Shown: positions 8,072-17,225, counted from the first letter of the stretch. The stretch: 47,326 nt of DNA from an uncultured Muribaculaceae bacterium (GCA_910587545.1 CAJUMI010000008.1:1-47326); one strand, 5' to 3'. Notes: generated from the letters alone by a model not told the origin. Translations and numbers: made by a program.

Positions 8072-9208
8072 TCAGCGGCGGCGGTTGCGGACGGAACGGG
8101 TGGCTGTGGATGCAGCTTTGGCTTTCTGCTGCTTTGGCTCCTTGACTTTTTTAGATGATTTCTTGGCCGCGCTCTTTGAGGAGCGTTTGGTCGAGCGGGT
8201 CGTTTTTACTACGGGCTTGGCTGAGTCGGCGGCCGTAAGACTGTCGTTTGCGGCTAAGCCGCTCTCGGCCGCTTCGCGTGCCTCACGTGCGGCGATGACT
8301 TCTTCACGTGACGGCACCCACAGTTTCTTGTCAAAGTTGTCAAGTGATGCCTGGATGCTGTCCTGGGCGCGTTTGCGGGAGTCGTCGTCGGGATAGATCT
8401 GGAGCATCGAGCGGTTTTTGAGATTGCGGGTCTTGTAGATCTCGCCGTCATACATGGTGAGGTTGAAGAAGTCGTCGTAGTTGCACGACGGCAGATTGTT
8501 GTCGTCGGAAGTGAAGATCTGCTGCTGTGCGAGCCACGGGCGGATGTCGTTGAACTTGATCCAGAACATAGGATATCGGATCGGTTCTCCTCCGAAGTCG
8601 CCCGAGCGATGGAGCACCGGGCAGACAGCTTCGATATGAGGTTTGAGGCTGTTGCTGCGGGTGTCGAACTCCCAGCGTTCGATGACGTAGTATGACAGCA
8701 CTTCGTTGGCCGGCACGTCGCTCTCCTCGAAGGTGAAGCGCGGGTTGCGCTCGGTCGAGCCTTTGGCGTCTGTGTAGAGGATATGGAAGCGGTCGAGCAT
8801 ATCGCGCACTTTGATCTTGTATTGGTCGGAGAAGACTTCGCGTCCGTCGAGATATTCGTAGGCCGACACCTGATTGTTGGCCAGCAGACGCATGATGATG
8901 CGGAACAGGTTCTCCTGTCCGTCGATAGGCTCGTCGGGGTAGTAGAGCGGGGCGTTCTTGTCTTTATTGAGGTCAAGCTGACGGTAGATGACGCGCATCC
9001 ACTGGCGGTCGGCGTCGGAGACAGATTTGTCGTCGGTGTCGTAGAAGGCCTGCATGCGGTCGGTCACGACCGGTCCGGCGGGAGTGTTTTCTTTTTTGCG
9101 TTCGTTGCCGCTGCGGCGTCTTACGACGCCCTGACCCTCGTCCTGAGCGACGGTGTCCATGCATACCGATGCTGCAAAAATGAATGCGATTATCTTGATT
9201 AGCTTCAT
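8072..9208 (-). CDS. gldN: Type IX secretion / gliding protein GldN (PorN)
   Basis: GldN/PorN is a periplasmic protein that, with lipoprotein GldK/PorK, forms a ring under the outer membrane as part of the T9SS. The 378-residue product has a signal peptide (about 1-22, ending near TVAQ), a basic stretch (RRRSGNERKK) and the conserved GldN core, including 'DRQWMRVIYRQLDL', 'NLFRIIMRLL' and 'YPMFWIKFNDIRPWL'. The last 50 residues form a low-complexity Lys/Ser/Arg/Ala tail not needed for the family match. It is the last gene of the operon, 47 bases after gldM. A decayed transposase sits directly beyond its stop codon. Confidence 0.95.
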   Translation of the reverse strand: MKLIKIIAFIFAASVCMDTVAQDEGQGVVRRRSGNERKKENTPAGPVVTDRMQAFYDTDDKSVSDADRQWMRVIYRQLDLNKDKNAPLYYPDEPIDGQENLFRIIMRLLANNQVSAYEYLDGREVFSDQYKIKVRDMLDRFHILYTDAKGSTERNPRFTFEESDVPANEVLSYYVIERWEFDTRSNSLKPHIEAVCPVLHRSGDFGGEPIRYPMFWIKFNDIRPWLAQQQIFTSDDNNLPSCNYDDFFNLTMYDGEIYKTRNLKNRSMLQIYPDDDSRKRAQDSIQASLDNFDKKLWVPSREEVIAAREAREAAESGLAANDSLTAADSAKPVVKTTRSTKRSSKSAAKKSSKKVKEPKQQKAKAASTATRSVRNRRR

Positions 9209-9255
9209 GTCTGATTATGTTATGATAGCAGTGGATGTTTGTTTTCGGATATGTA

Positions 9256-10821
9256 TCAGTTGACGATTACTTCCATCGGCGAGAGGTCGCGTGTGATGCC
9301 GTCGGGACCGACTGCCTTGATGCGCGAGATATAGAAGCGCTTGCCGCGCGAGAGGCGCTGGAACGACTGTTTCTGTCGGGCCGAGAACGACGCGCCGTCG
9401 CTGACCTCGGGGATGGCGTTGCCCATGGAGTCAAAGAAGATGGTCTCGAAACTGAGTACTTTGAACCTGGTGTCGAGCAGGCCGTCGTCTATGGCTGCCT
9501 CAATGCCCGGAGACTGTAGCAGGAGAGTCTTGGCAAACGGTTTTCCGCCGCGGTAGTGGTCGACATTTCCTTTGCCGTCGTTGAACGCGATGTAGGGCGT
9601 CGGGTCGGGCAACTTGCGCACACGGAAAGTCATGTTGGCCACGTTGGCCGATCGACCGTCAATATTGGCCGTCACGGTGATGGCGGCGTCTTTGCCCACA
9701 TTGGCGGGGCGGGCGATCCATCGGTCGCCGTTACGGGTCAGGGTGCCGTTGGTCATCGAGGCCGATATGCCGTTCATCGGTACGCCGGGCACCGATATGC
9801 TGATCGGGTTGTCGATGCCGGCATAGAGGACGTTCATCATCGTGGCCGAGACTGTGGCCATCGGTTCGATGACGGTGTATGACGAACTGAAGTCGTGGCG
9901 GGTCGATGTGCCGTCGCCGTGAGTCACTTCGAGATAGCCGTTGTAGTCGAATGTTCCGGTCGAAGATGCGTTGAGCTCGTATAGACCCCGGTCGTTGTCG
10001 AGCGGCTTGCCGTTGACGTAGATGAGAGGGCGGGCCGTTGTGTCGACGGCCGCGAGGACGATGTTGGCCGAGTATTTGCCGCCGCGCATCACCAGACGCG
10101 ACTGTGGCATGACGTATGCGTTGAGTTCGTTGACGCGTACATCACCGGCGTCGACGCTCGAATAGAGGGTGGAAAGAGCTTCGCCTTCGGCGTAGAGTAT
10201 GTCATTCTGGAGTTTTGACAGCAGGGTGATGGCGGCCACGACGGGTTGCTGGTCGAACTTGGCCTCTTCCCATGTCTGGGCCGTGAGTGTGCCTTTGCGG
10301 GCGATAGGGTCGGTGGAAAGGGCGTCCTTTATGCCTGCGGCTTTCACTGAGTCAGGTACGAGCGAGGTGATATAGCCGCGGTAGAAGTCGATGGCCTCAC
10401 GCAGCCCTTCGCCGAGATTGTTGCCCGGAGCGAGCATTACGACGGCTGCGGCTTCGAGATCGTCGCGGTTGACGATGTTGTCGGGGTCGCCGTCGCGGCC
10501 GTCGGCTTTACGGACGATGGCGAGCTTGAGCGAGTCGATCTGGGAGTACAGACCTTCGGTCACGCGCCTTACGTCAGTCGCTTTGTCGAGCCACGCCCGG
10601 CCCTTGTCGGGATTACCGGCCGTGAATTCCTCGAGGCGGCGATAAATGTCGTCGTTGCGCTGTCCGACGTTGGAGTTCGAGCGGTTCAGGCCGTCGTGGA
10701 CCTGGGTGAAGCCGTCGAGCACATCGCTGGATACGTTGAGCGCAAGCATGGCCGTGAGGACGATATACATAAGATTGATCATCTTCTGGCGCGGCGACAG
10801 TTTGTTGTTGTTGGCAGCCAT
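9256..10821 (-). CDS. gldM: Type IX secretion motor subunit GldM (PorM)
   Basis: GldM/PorM spans the periplasm and, with GldL, forms the proton-driven rotary motor of the T9SS. This copy has 521 residues, the usual size. It has one N-terminal membrane helix (about 15-35, with the conserved opening 'LSPRQKMINLMYIVLTAML') followed by a long periplasmic region of stacked domains that ends in beta-rich modules ('FRVRKLPDPTPYIA', 'GDGITRDLSPMEV'-like end). The gene starts 24 bases after gldL ends. Its position between gldL and gldN is the standard order in this phylum. Confidence 0.96.
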   Translation of the reverse strand: MAANNNKLSPRQKMINLMYIVLTAMLALNVSSDVLDGFTQVHDGLNRSNSNVGQRNDDIYRRLEEFTAGNPDKGRAWLDKATDVRRVTEGLYSQIDSLKLAIVRKADGRDGDPDNIVNRDDLEAAAVVMLAPGNNLGEGLREAIDFYRGYITSLVPDSVKAAGIKDALSTDPIARKGTLTAQTWEEAKFDQQPVVAAITLLSKLQNDILYAEGEALSTLYSSVDAGDVRVNELNAYVMPQSRLVMRGGKYSANIVLAAVDTTARPLIYVNGKPLDNDRGLYELNASSTGTFDYNGYLEVTHGDGTSTRHDFSSSYTVIEPMATVSATMMNVLYAGIDNPISISVPGVPMNGISASMTNGTLTRNGDRWIARPANVGKDAAITVTANIDGRSANVANMTFRVRKLPDPTPYIAFNDGKGNVDHYRGGKPFAKTLLLQSPGIEAAIDDGLLDTRFKVLSFETIFFDSMGNAIPEVSDGASFSARQKQSFQRLSRGKRFYISRIKAVGPDGITRDLSPMEVIVN

Positions 10822-10845
10822 TTATACGTTGGGGCGATGATTGGG

Positions 10846-11805
10846 TTAAACGTTGGGTGTGGCGGAGTCTGCAGGGGCGTCTGGCATGCCGGCCATCGGG
10901 CGGTACATGTTGACGGTCATGGCCGTGATCATCTTTTCGTAGACGGCATTGAGCTGCTGCATATAGCGGGTCATCTTTTCGGTCTCTTCGCAGTAACGGG
11001 CGCTCTGAGAGGCACCTTTCTCGTACATGTCGCGGATGTCCTTTATGCCGCGGTTGACGCGGTCGATGGAGTCGAGCTGCGACGACACACTCTTGAGCTG
11101 GATCTCGTAGATGGTGTTGAGTCCTCCGATGTTGCGGTTGAGATCCTGCATCTGATCGACATAGCCTTTGGAACTGCGTGTGATGTTCTCGGAATTCTCA
11201 GTGATGGCGCGGTAGCTTTCGAGCAGGACGTCTGACACGTTGTTGAGCGCTGCCGTGGTCTCGCGAAGATGCTGCATCTCGGCCGATATCGAAGCCATCT
11301 GGTCGAGATACCGCTGGGTTGCTGATGTGAGTTCGGCCATACGTGCGAGCTGGTCGGAGGCAGCCGCCATCTTGGCTATGCTCTCGCTGAGCGAGCGGGT
11401 GTCATCGTCGCTGAGATCGATATTCTCGGGTATGCGGGCGGCGTGACGTGCCTGCGATGCGCTGACCTGATAGCCGCCGTTGTATGCCGCACCATTCACC
11501 ACCGGCGATCCGCCTCCGAGGCCGGGACGGTCATCGTCGTTGTGAGGGTCAAGTACCGGGAACACTTCTTCCCATTTGTATTCTTTCGGCGGCCTGTCAA
11601 AGGCGGTCAGGATAAACATAAGCACCTCGGTGCCCATGCCTATCGAGAGCAGCATGTTGCCGCCGGGCAGGTGGAGTATTTTGAACAGCGCGCCCCAGAT
11701 GACGATAGCGGCGCCGATACTGTAGGCAAAGTTGAAGAAGCGCTGACCGCTTTCGGATGCGATGAACGTGCTTATTTTATTGCGGTATGCTTTAACATTT
11801 CCCAT
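10846..11805 (-). CDS. gldL: Type IX secretion motor subunit GldL (PorL)
   Basis: GldL is the cytoplasmic-membrane stator-like part of the T9SS motor. The 319-residue product has two close membrane helices (about 23-43 and 50-68) joined by ILHLPGGN, a hallmark of the family. A glutamate (E60) lies inside the second helix, the kind of residue implicated in proton coupling in GldL. After FDRPPKEYKWEEVFPVL comes a long cytoplasmic region predicted to be mostly coiled coil (about 130-290). It lies 52 bases after gldK. Confidence 0.96.
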   Translation of the reverse strand: MGNVKAYRNKISTFIASESGQRFFNFAYSIGAAIVIWGALFKILHLPGGNMLLSIGMGTEVLMFILTAFDRPPKEYKWEEVFPVLDPHNDDDRPGLGGGSPVVNGAAYNGGYQVSASQARHAARIPENIDLSDDDTRSLSESIAKMAAASDQLARMAELTSATQRYLDQMASISAEMQHLRETTAALNNVSDVLLESYRAITENSENITRSSKGYVDQMQDLNRNIGGLNTIYEIQLKSVSSQLDSIDRVNRGIKDIRDMYEKGASQSARYCEETEKMTRYMQQLNAVYEKMITAMTVNMYRPMAGMPDAPADSATPNV

Positions 11806-11857
11806 TTCGAAAGGTTGGTGAGGTTATATTGATGTTGACGGGATGATGTGACTGATT

Positions 11858-13306
11858 TTATTTTTTCTGAGCCGATTTGGTGCCGCGCGCAAAACCGATC
11901 TGGGTGCGGACACAGCGGAAACCGATGTAGCTTCGCTGCTCGTTCTGGTATTCCCACATGCGCAGATCGGAGCGGATGTTGTGGGCGACGTCTTTCCAGG
12001 ATCCGCCGCGGATGATTTTGCGTTTCATGCGGTAGGGATCCTCTTTGGCGGCGTCATATCTGTACTCGGGGTTTAGGTCGGAAGTCAGTTTGCCGACGCT
12101 TTCGGTGTAGGCGGTCGATGTCCATTCGCTGACATTGCCGGCCATGTCGTAGAGCCCAAAGTCGTTTGGAGCATAGGTGCCTACACGCGATGTGATCACA
12201 TGGCCGTCCCTGACATAGTTGCCTTCGTTGGGCTTGAAGTTGGCGTAAAAACAGCCTTTGTCGTCGCTCATAGTCAGGTCGCCGTCCCAGGGATACATAT
12301 TGTCTGACACACCGGCGCGGGCTGCATATTCCCATTCGGCCTCAGTCGGCAGACGATAGGGCTCTACATATATGCCCTCGCGTCCGAGCGAACGGCGGAG
12401 AAAGTCTGTGCGCCAGTTGGCAAAAGCATTGGCCTGTTCCCAGCTTACGCCGACGACGGGATATTCGTTATATCCTCCGTGGGAGAAATACATTCTGACG
12501 TAAGGCTCGTTGTATGCGTTCTCGAAGTCGTTGACCCATGCGGTGGTGTCGGGATAGACGTTGACTATGTATGTGTTCAGGAAGTCATAGTCGCCTGTCA
12601 GGCCGCGGGTGACGGTCTCTCGGATGATCTCGCCCTCGTCGTTGATATAGGCTGTGTCCTTGGATATGACGGGAACGTCGGTCGGGACCGGTTTGTCTGT
12701 GTTGTATTCGCGACGCCGCGGATCGAGACGGTTTTTGCGTTTTACGGCCTCAGTCTGGTTGTAGACTTCATAGCGGTAGTTGAGCTGGTCGGCGTCGAGT
12801 TCGCGGGCGCCGGTGATGGGATTGGTGCGGTAGAGACTCTCGATGGCGCGCTGCTCGTCCTCGTTGGGATTGCGCCATGGTATTGGCTTGTTCCAATTAA
12901 GGTGAGGCTTTACGGGGTTGCCCTCGCGGTCTTCCTCGATCTTGAAATCCTCGTTACCGCCGTAGGCCGGGTCGGCGAGGCGTTCGCGGATGATGGAGTC
13001 GCGTACCCAGAATACAAATTGCTTGTATTTGCTGTTTGTGATTTCGGTCTCGTCCATCCAGAAGCCGTCGACCGATACCCCGCGGGCGTCAGCCTTGATG
13101 TTCCATGCGCTGTCGGCTTTCTGCGGGCCCATGTCAATCGACCCGCGGTTGATGAGCACCATGCCGTAGGGGGTAGGCTCGGCCCATGATGTCGCGGATA
13201 CACCGGTCACTTCGCCACCGCCTGCGCTACGCGGGCTTGTCGCACACGATGCGCCCAGGAGAACGGCCATACCGCAGGCAAAGATTATATTGCGTTCAGT
13301 TTTCAT
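11858..13306 (-). CDS. gldK: Type IX secretion lipoprotein GldK (PorK)
   Basis: GldK/PorK is an outer-membrane lipoprotein that makes the periplasmic ring with GldN. The 482-residue product begins with a lipoprotein signal (LLGASC, lipidated Cys21). Most of the rest is a formylglycine-generating-enzyme (SUMF1) fold, seen in 'PYGMVLINRGSIDMG', 'RLPTEAEWEYAARAG', 'AGNVSEWTSTAY' and 'IRGGSWKDV'. In GldK this fold is structural and not known to be catalytic. It follows porP by 51 bases. Confidence 0.95.
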   Translation of the reverse strand: MKTERNIIFACGMAVLLGASCATSPRSAGGGEVTGVSATSWAEPTPYGMVLINRGSIDMGPQKADSAWNIKADARGVSVDGFWMDETEITNSKYKQFVFWVRDSIIRERLADPAYGGNEDFKIEEDREGNPVKPHLNWNKPIPWRNPNEDEQRAIESLYRTNPITGARELDADQLNYRYEVYNQTEAVKRKNRLDPRRREYNTDKPVPTDVPVISKDTAYINDEGEIIRETVTRGLTGDYDFLNTYIVNVYPDTTAWVNDFENAYNEPYVRMYFSHGGYNEYPVVGVSWEQANAFANWRTDFLRRSLGREGIYVEPYRLPTEAEWEYAARAGVSDNMYPWDGDLTMSDDKGCFYANFKPNEGNYVRDGHVITSRVGTYAPNDFGLYDMAGNVSEWTSTAYTESVGKLTSDLNPEYRYDAAKEDPYRMKRKIIRGGSWKDVAHNIRSDLRMWEYQNEQRSYIGFRCVRTQIGFARGTKSAQKK

Positions 13307-13357
13307 ATAATGAGTCGGTAGTAATTGATCAGTTATATTGTTGAGAAGAGATTGAAG

Positions 13358-14359
13358 TTACATTATGCGGATGTTCTTGTGTCGGTGGCGGTTTTTGTCT
13401 GACATGTCGATCTTCATGCGGTAGCCGGCAAACACTTCGTGGCTGCCTGACGAGGCTTTAGCTATCGCTGAAGTGGCATAGTCGTAACTGTAGCCGATAA
13501 AGATGTTTTTGAACTCGGCAGCAACCGTTGCGATGATTGCGTCGCGCCATCTGTAGCCGAGACCGAAGGAGAGGAATTTGTCATACCGGCAACGCACTGT
13601 CGCCTCGCCGGTTGTGAAGCTGAAGTCACTCTTGACCAGCACAGACGGAACTATTTCAAATAACGTGTTATTGATCGGAATATTGCTCTGGGCCGTAAAA
13701 TATAGGGTGCGCCGGGCTTGAAACTGATATTCCCGGGCAGTGGTCTGTGAGCCGCCTGAGGCCGTCTCGGCTGTCATGGTGACGGTCGGTGATGTCAGAT
13801 GGGTAGCCGACAGACCGGCGCTGAAATAGCGGTGGGTGTACCACAGTCCGAATGCAAGGTCGAGGGCTGTGCCGTGGATGTCCTGAGTCGGGATGCCGTC
13901 GTCGGTGCTGTCGTGATAGTTGTCATCGTCAGGGATATACACTTCCGAGCCTTTGAAGCCCTGGTCGAAGAAGCCGATCTGCAGGCCGGCCGAGAGAGAA
14001 CCGCCGAATAGGCGCCTGGCGTATGAAATCTGGGCGCCGGCATTGAGCGAACTGTAGAGCCCGGCTTTGTCGGTGTCGAAAAGGACTCCGAGGCCTATGC
14101 GCTTGCCGAGCAGTTTGAGAGGCATGTCGGCTGTAGCCACGAAATCGCGCGGGGCGTTATCGATGCCTACCCACTGCATGCGCATGCCTCCGCGTATGCG
14201 TAGAAAATCGGTCTGTCCGATGGCCGAGGGGTTATAATATGAGGGCACCTCATAGTACTGCGAGTACTGCGCATCGGTCTGGGCTACGGCTTTTGCCGGC
14301 AGCAAGAGAGCTGCAGCGATTATCGCGGTCGATATTATATGACTTATGAAGATGCGCAT
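13358..14359 (-). CDS. porP: PorP/SprF family outer-membrane protein of the T9SS
   Basis: PorP/SprF proteins are outer-membrane beta-barrels that accompany the PorKLMN core and help anchor or export T9SS cargo. The 333-residue product has a signal peptide (about 1-26, ending AVAQ) and the family's opening 'DAQYSQYYEVPSYYNPSAIG' with 'RGGMRMQWVG', followed by alternating beta strands. The end 'VFAGYRMKIDMSDKNRHRHKNIRIM' carries a His/Lys/Arg-rich tail. It starts 3 bases after porT ends and heads the order porP-gldK-gldL-gldM-gldN. Confidence 0.93.
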   Translation of the reverse strand: MRIFISHIISTAIIAAALLLPAKAVAQTDAQYSQYYEVPSYYNPSAIGQTDFLRIRGGMRMQWVGIDNAPRDFVATADMPLKLLGKRIGLGVLFDTDKAGLYSSLNAGAQISYARRLFGGSLSAGLQIGFFDQGFKGSEVYIPDDDNYHDSTDDGIPTQDIHGTALDLAFGLWYTHRYFSAGLSATHLTSPTVTMTAETASGGSQTTAREYQFQARRTLYFTAQSNIPINNTLFEIVPSVLVKSDFSFTTGEATVRCRYDKFLSFGLGYRWRDAIIATVAAEFKNIFIGYSYDYATSAIAKASSGSHEVFAGYRMKIDMSDKNRHRHKNIRIM

Positions 14360-14362
14360 GAA

Positions 14363-15082
14363 TTATTCGAAATAAAAAGTCAGAACTATCATCTTCGACA
14401 CGGCTTTTTTGACCGACTGCGTGAATTTGAGTTTCATCGGGTCGTCCTCGAGGTCGGGTCGGTCGTGACAGAGAACGTCGCCGAGGCCGAGGCAGAATTT
14501 CAGTTCGGGGATGAGTTTGAAGTATGGCAGATAGAAGTCACAGCCGAATCCGAATGACAGATAAAAGTCGGATGATTTGGTCTTGATGAAGTCGCTGCGT
14601 TTCTTGGCGACGTCAAACGCCGGCATTATACCTGTTGTAACGTAAGGGCGGCAGTTGCGGTAGCGCAGCGAGGCATATTTCAGGTCGAGCGGCATCACGA
14701 CGAAGGTCGACTTGATGTTCTGCCGCTCTGTGGCACCGTCGGAGACGTTATACATGCGTATGTCGCGGCTGCCGAAATACATGCCCGGGGAGAACCTTAG
14801 CGAAAAATAGTCGTTTAGCCTGAGAGCCACGAGTCCGTTGACGCAAAATCCCGGCTGATAGTCGGGCTGGTCGATGCGCCACTCTTCTCCTTGTTCTGTG
14901 ATAAGGCCGTTGTGGGTGAAACGGATGTCTTCGGCGTGTGCACCGATCGAGAAACCGAGATGCCAGCGTCGGAGATCGACGTATGGCCGGTTCATCAGTT
15001 TGTCGTTGAAATCACGGGCATTGACGGGCGCTACAGCTATCAGAAATCCGAGAATAGTTACTATGATTTTAAGCACTTTCAT
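14363..15082 (-). CDS. porT: T9SS outer-membrane beta-barrel protein PorT
   Basis: PorT is a small outer-membrane barrel required for type IX secretion in Porphyromonas. The 239-residue product has a signal peptide (about 1-22, ending VNAR), followed by 'RWHLGFSIGAHAEDIRF' and alternating strands ending in the aromatic 'MIVLTFYFE', as expected for insertion by the BAM complex. It is the first gene of the T9SS operon and ends 3 bases before porP. In P. gingivalis porT is not next to porPKLMN, so this linkage is noteworthy. Its upstream region (15083-15142) is shared with the divergent SDR-like gene. Confidence 0.88.
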   Translation of the reverse strand: MKVLKIIVTILGFLIAVAPVNARDFNDKLMNRPYVDLRRWHLGFSIGAHAEDIRFTHNGLITEQGEEWRIDQPDYQPGFCVNGLVALRLNDYFSLRFSPGMYFGSRDIRMYNVSDGATERQNIKSTFVVMPLDLKYASLRYRNCRPYVTTGIMPAFDVAKKRSDFIKTKSSDFYLSFGFGCDFYLPYFKLIPELKFCLGLGDVLCHDRPDLEDDPMKLKFTQSVKKAVSKMIVLTFYFE

Positions 15083-15116
15083 CAGTTGATAAACGCTGTG
15101 CTCACGGAATTATTGT

Positions 15117-15124
15117 TATTTTTG
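15117..15124 (+). promoter_or_regulatory. Possible -7 box before the SDR-like gene
   Basis: TATTTTTG fits TAnnTTTG and lies 18 bases before the ATG at 15143, which would give a very short leader. No good -33 TTTG is seen at the right distance. The 60-base gap must also hold the control region of the divergent porT operon. Confidence 0.3.
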
Positions 15125-15142
15125 CGCCAAAATACAATTGAT

Positions 15143-15703
15143 ATGGCTGATAATTATCTTGAGAAGAAAATGGAGGAATATCGCAGCGGTGTGCTGTCGC
15201 GACCGTATGCAAGACGTGTGTCGCTGACGGGCAGCCGCCCCGGAACAGTCAGTTTCAAGATCGATCCGTTGCGAGTACTTGTGACCGATGCGTCGGATGA
15301 TGTTGGCCGTGCTGTTGTCACACGACTGCGTGAGGCAGGATGCCGCGTCGCCTTTGCGTGTGCTGACGACAAGGCCGGACGCGCGCTGTCGCAGGCCACC
15401 GGTTCGCGTTTCTATCCAGAGTCAGCGGCTCGCGATGCAGTGGCTGATCTCAAGAAAGCATGGGGCGGCATTGATGTGCTGCTAATCTTCGGACAGCCGA
15501 TGTCTGCCGGAGAAATATGCTCGGGCCTGAGCCGGGTGATAGTTGTAGGCGGCGATCCGGTGCTGCCGGATTTGGCGGGATGTGGCGGCCCGTCTGTCAA
15601 TGCAATATCGACGGTGCGTCTGACCGCTGACAATGTGGCGCATCTGTGTCTGTTGCTGTGTCTGGACGATTCGGCTTTTATCAACGGAAAAGTGTTTGAT
15701 TGA
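15143..15703 (+). CDS. SDR-like nucleotide-binding protein of unknown role
   Basis: This 186-residue protein has a Rossmann-like core: beta strand 'LRVLVTDASDDVGRAVV', helix, then 'CRVAFAC' and 'GGIDVLLIFG'. It resembles short-chain dehydrogenases, but the glycine-rich TGxxxGxG motif is altered to TDASDDVG and I find no YxxxK catalytic pair, so a redox function is doubtful. The N-terminus (MADNYLEKKMEEYRSG) resembles proteins annotated as short-chain dehydrogenases in other Bacteroidales. The frame extends upstream to 14891 across porT, and I chose the ATG at 15143 because it clears porT. It converges on the esterase gene with a 7-base gap. Confidence 0.75.
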   Translation: MADNYLEKKMEEYRSGVLSRPYARRVSLTGSRPGTVSFKIDPLRVLVTDASDDVGRAVVTRLREAGCRVAFACADDKAGRALSQATGSRFYPESAARDAVADLKKAWGGIDVLLIFGQPMSAGEICSGLSRVIVVGGDPVLPDLAGCGGPSVNAISTVRLTADNVAHLCLLLCLDDSAFINGKVFD

Positions 15704-15710
15704 CGGTGTA

Positions 15711-17150
15711 TCACTCAAGTTCTCCGCTTGTGGTGAACGGCGAAGCCGGCAGACCGAAATTGTCGAACAGCGATGCTTCGGGACATGCCGAATGGGCATA
15801 ACGCACCTTTTTGATCTCGCCTGCCTCGGCGCAGTAGACACTCAGAGTGCCGGTCTCGCATTCGACGATCGCACGTGCAGGATGGTAGATGCCGTCGTCT
15901 CCGGCGGCCTCGAAGCCGTCGAGTTCCTGTTCGAGAGGGCTGACGCCTCCACCTGTGCCGGTGAAGTAGAGCAGGGCGCGCCTACCGTCCCACTCCATGC
16001 GGTCGAACACCGGCCCCGACCATGCATAGCTGTTGATGCCGTAGTCTTTTGCGAGAGCCCAGTATGCGAGCCTTTTGCCGACGTCGCGTTTGTCCGTCGG
16101 GTGGATGCAGTAGCGGTTGCCGATGTCAAGTGTGACGGCCATTCCGCAGTTGGGTATCTGTTTCATCAGATGCGACTGGGCGAGGCGCAGTCGCGGAACA
16201 TCGGCCGAGAGATCTCCGTAGCCGTCGTGGGGAGCGATCTGCGCGTAGTAGAACGGTATGTCGCCGAGCGCGAAGCCTTTGCGCATCGATTCGACGTAGC
16301 GAGGCATCAGTCGTTCGTATAATTCAGGATCGCTGATATTGCTTTCTCCCTGATACCATAATATGCCTTTCACGGTGTATGGCAGCACCGGTCCGGCCAT
16401 GGCATTATATAGAACCGCCGGCATCAGTAGAACGTCAGGAGTGGATCGGTCGACGGGATGTTGCAGGCCGCTTGTATCGAGACCCTCGGCTTCAGCAAGC
16501 TCGGGAGAAAGCCACGGCTGGATCGTAGTGCCGCCCCAGGCTGAAATTATGATCCCGACAGGAACGTTGCCGCCGAGCGCTTGATTGAGCTCGGCGGCAA
16601 AGAAATAGGCCGTCGCGCTGCACTCTGCCACTTCGCCCGGGGTGTTGAGTCCCCATCGGCCGTCGCAGTCGTTCACCGGCGTCGAACTGACTGCTTTGCC
16701 GACTGTGAACATGCGTATAGGCTTGTCCTCGCGAGCCTGAAGAATCATATCGAGTCCTTCGTCGACGGGCTGATGCTTGTAGCCTCGCATCGGCATCTCC
16801 ATGTTTGACTGCCCGGAACAGTACCATACTTCGCCTATAAGGACATTGCCGATAGTCTTCTTGCTGTCTCGGTCAGCGATTGTTATAGAGCATTTTTCCA
16901 TCGAAGTGGCAGGGGTAGGGATCTTGACCGCCCACTTGCCGGCATCGTCGGCTGTCGTGGTAAATTTTTCCTTAGTCCATGAAGGTGCTACTTTTATAAT
17001 GGAGCAGGGAGTGGCCATGCCCCATATGCGTGCATCAGTCTTCTGTTGCAGGACCATGTTGTCGGATATAAGCGCCGGCAATTTGATCAGTGCTGACGAC
17101 GGCATGGACACAGCTAACAGCAAGATGGTGATTAAGGTATATCTGGTCAT
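15711..17150 (-). CDS. Sialate O-acetylesterase family (SGNH) protein, exported
   Basis: Such enzymes remove O-acetyl groups from sialic acids or other glycans, making host or dietary glycans accessible. The 479-residue product has a signal peptide from the ATG at 17150 (about 1-20, ending SSA). It carries the nucleophile motif GQSNMEM near residue 103, 'GILWYQGESN' in the middle, and 'IHPTDKRDVGKRLAYWAL' with the Asp/His part of the triad near the end. The open frame starts 28 codons earlier, but that part lacks a signal sequence pattern and overlaps the promoter at 17178-17210. No glycosidase lies beside it, so its substrate is not defined by context. Confidence 0.88.
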   Translation of the reverse strand: MTRYTLITILLLAVSMPSSALIKLPALISDNMVLQQKTDARIWGMATPCSIIKVAPSWTKEKFTTTADDAGKWAVKIPTPATSMEKCSITIADRDSKKTIGNVLIGEVWYCSGQSNMEMPMRGYKHQPVDEGLDMILQAREDKPIRMFTVGKAVSSTPVNDCDGRWGLNTPGEVAECSATAYFFAAELNQALGGNVPVGIIISAWGGTTIQPWLSPELAEAEGLDTSGLQHPVDRSTPDVLLMPAVLYNAMAGPVLPYTVKGILWYQGESNISDPELYERLMPRYVESMRKGFALGDIPFYYAQIAPHDGYGDLSADVPRLRLAQSHLMKQIPNCGMAVTLDIGNRYCIHPTDKRDVGKRLAYWALAKDYGINSYAWSGPVFDRMEWDGRRALLYFTGTGGGVSPLEQELDGFEAAGDDGIYHPARAIVECETGTLSVYCAEAGEIKKVRYAHSACPEASLFDNFGLPASPFTTSGELE

Positions 17151-17177
17151 ATTGATAGATAATTTGAATAATTTATG

Positions 17178-17210
17178 CAAAATTAAGAAGAATTTTTTGA
17201 GATATACAAA
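17178..17210 (-). promoter_or_regulatory. Promoter of the esterase gene
   Basis: On the minus strand TTTG (17207-17210) and TAATTTTG (17178-17185) are separated by 21 bases, a full match to the Bacteroidota consensus. The expected start is near 17171, leaving about 21 bases of leader before the ATG at 17150. This also supports that ATG over the longer frame. Confidence 0.65.
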
Positions 17211-17225
17211 AAATGAGTATCTTTG
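17196..17225 (+). promoter_or_regulatory. Promoter of the TapB-like gene
   Basis: TTTG (17196-17199) and TATCTTTG (17218-17225) are separated by 18 bases. The predicted transcript begins near 17232, about 67 bases before the ATG. Its -33 box lies between the two boxes of the opposing esterase promoter, so the two polymerase sites overlap. Confidence 0.6.

Noticed and set aside
8085..15089. Many long open frames on the plus strand opposite the T9SS genes
   Set aside because: They mirror the GC-rich codon use of the real genes, have no domains and no promoters, and the minus-strand genes are clear homologues.
14891..15142. Upstream extension of the SDR-like gene
   Set aside because: It overlaps porT on the opposite strand and has no similarity to the family. 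The ATG at 15143 follows a gap with a possible -7 box.
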